Source: Maylandia zebra
Taxonomy: Eukaryota > Chordata > Actinopteri > Cichliformes > Cichlidae
Reading direction: 5' to 3'
Length of the DNA stretch: 64,000 nt
NCBI RefSeq assembly: GCF_041146795.1
Contig: NC_135187.1
Span: 18,448,056-18,512,055 of the forward strand
Position 1 is the stretch's first letter; every line of letters begins with the position of its first letter. Position numbers and translations under genes: made by a program. The notes under the pieces were generated by a model. That model saw nothing but the letters and a program-made list of their open reading frames with translations. It made no database searches and had not been told where the DNA came from. This document shows positions 63,480-64,000 of this stretch, in pieces.

Positions 63480-64000
63480 GTAGGGTTTAATTTTATTAAG
63501 ATACACATGTAATCGGTTTGCAATGAGAGCTTAGTTTGTCTGCCAGATTCCTTGAGTACATAAATCTGTTCTCAACACGTGCTGCTTCTATTAACTCTAA
63601 TAATTAACTACAGTGTTCCTGCTGTAGAGCTTCATCAGTCTGATCACTTGGTCCATAATGGATTGAAATGGCAGAGCAAATTGAAATAAAGCAAAGCTAT
63701 CGCAGGCATATGAAATGTGTGGCTTTCTGTTTTGTGTGGAATAAACTGCCGTATAGTTTGTGTGCTTGCCGCATTTTTACAGCTGGCTTATTAAGAAAGC
63801 AGTGCAGCCGCATGTAATCACCCCAGCACAAACGTTTTCCCCTGATAGAAGCTGTCACACTGTAAATTCCCCAAGTAGCTTCTGAATAAGACGGGTAATT
63901 ATAGCCCTGTAAACACACTGGTATTAAGGGAATGGGGTTAGAAGGTTTCACAGCCTGTGTTATAAAGCCTTATAAAACTGATGTGGAACACAAATTTCAG
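63480..64000. other. spire1 intron 3, start
   Basis: Non-coding sequence after donor ATG|GTAGGG at 63479/63480. No element is recognised before the window ends. Confidence 0.5.

Overview
This is vertebrate nuclear DNA, almost certainly from a ray-finned fish and probably a percomorph. The evidence is spliced genes with GT-AG introns, Tc1-like and hAT DNA transposons, jockey-type and RTE-type LINE 3' ends, a Penelope-like GIY-YIG fragment and tRNA-derived SINEs. There is no prokaryotic gene organisation. I could not compare it with any database. Gene names rest on recognising the encoded proteins, and teleost a/b duplicate names are left unassigned.

Layout. adnp2 lies on the minus strand (coding exons 1380-4151, 4266-4370, 11185-11292), with a transposon-rich second intron and a GC-rich 5' region near 12.1-12.5 kb. 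azin1 is also on the minus strand (nine coding exons, 17765-20204), with a 5' leader reaching about 21.55 kb. A repeat-rich interval (21.6-28.6 kb) holds LINE and Tc1 fragments and a decayed, unidentified multi-exon coding remnant. On the plus strand follow atp6v1c1 (12 coding exons, 31346-37783, 382 aa), baalc (39694-41899) and the first three coding exons of spire1 (44857-63479, continuing past the window).

In function the genes are mostly unrelated. They encode a zinc-finger/homeobox nuclear protein, a polyamine regulator, the V-ATPase C subunit, a small lipid-anchored neural protein and an actin nucleator. Azin1, atp6v1c1 and baalc are neighbours on human 8q, while adnp2 and spire1 are on human chromosome 18, so the order is of comparative interest.

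The strongest observations are three. (1) The azin1 leader carries a complete polyamine-responsive upstream conserved coding region: it starts at AUU, crosses one intron and ends Pro-Pro-Trp-Asp-Pro-Ser-stop. Two short AUG uORFs flank it, abutting the AUU and the main AUG. (2) A 17-bp minisatellite of about 133 apparently identical copies (2.26 kb) sits in spire1 intron 2, with a CCAAT motif in every unit. (3) Several transposon insertions keep perfect target-site duplications of 8 or 18 bp. I found no convincing wholly new gene system. The least explained coding signal is the minus-strand remnant at 26.1-27.25 kb.
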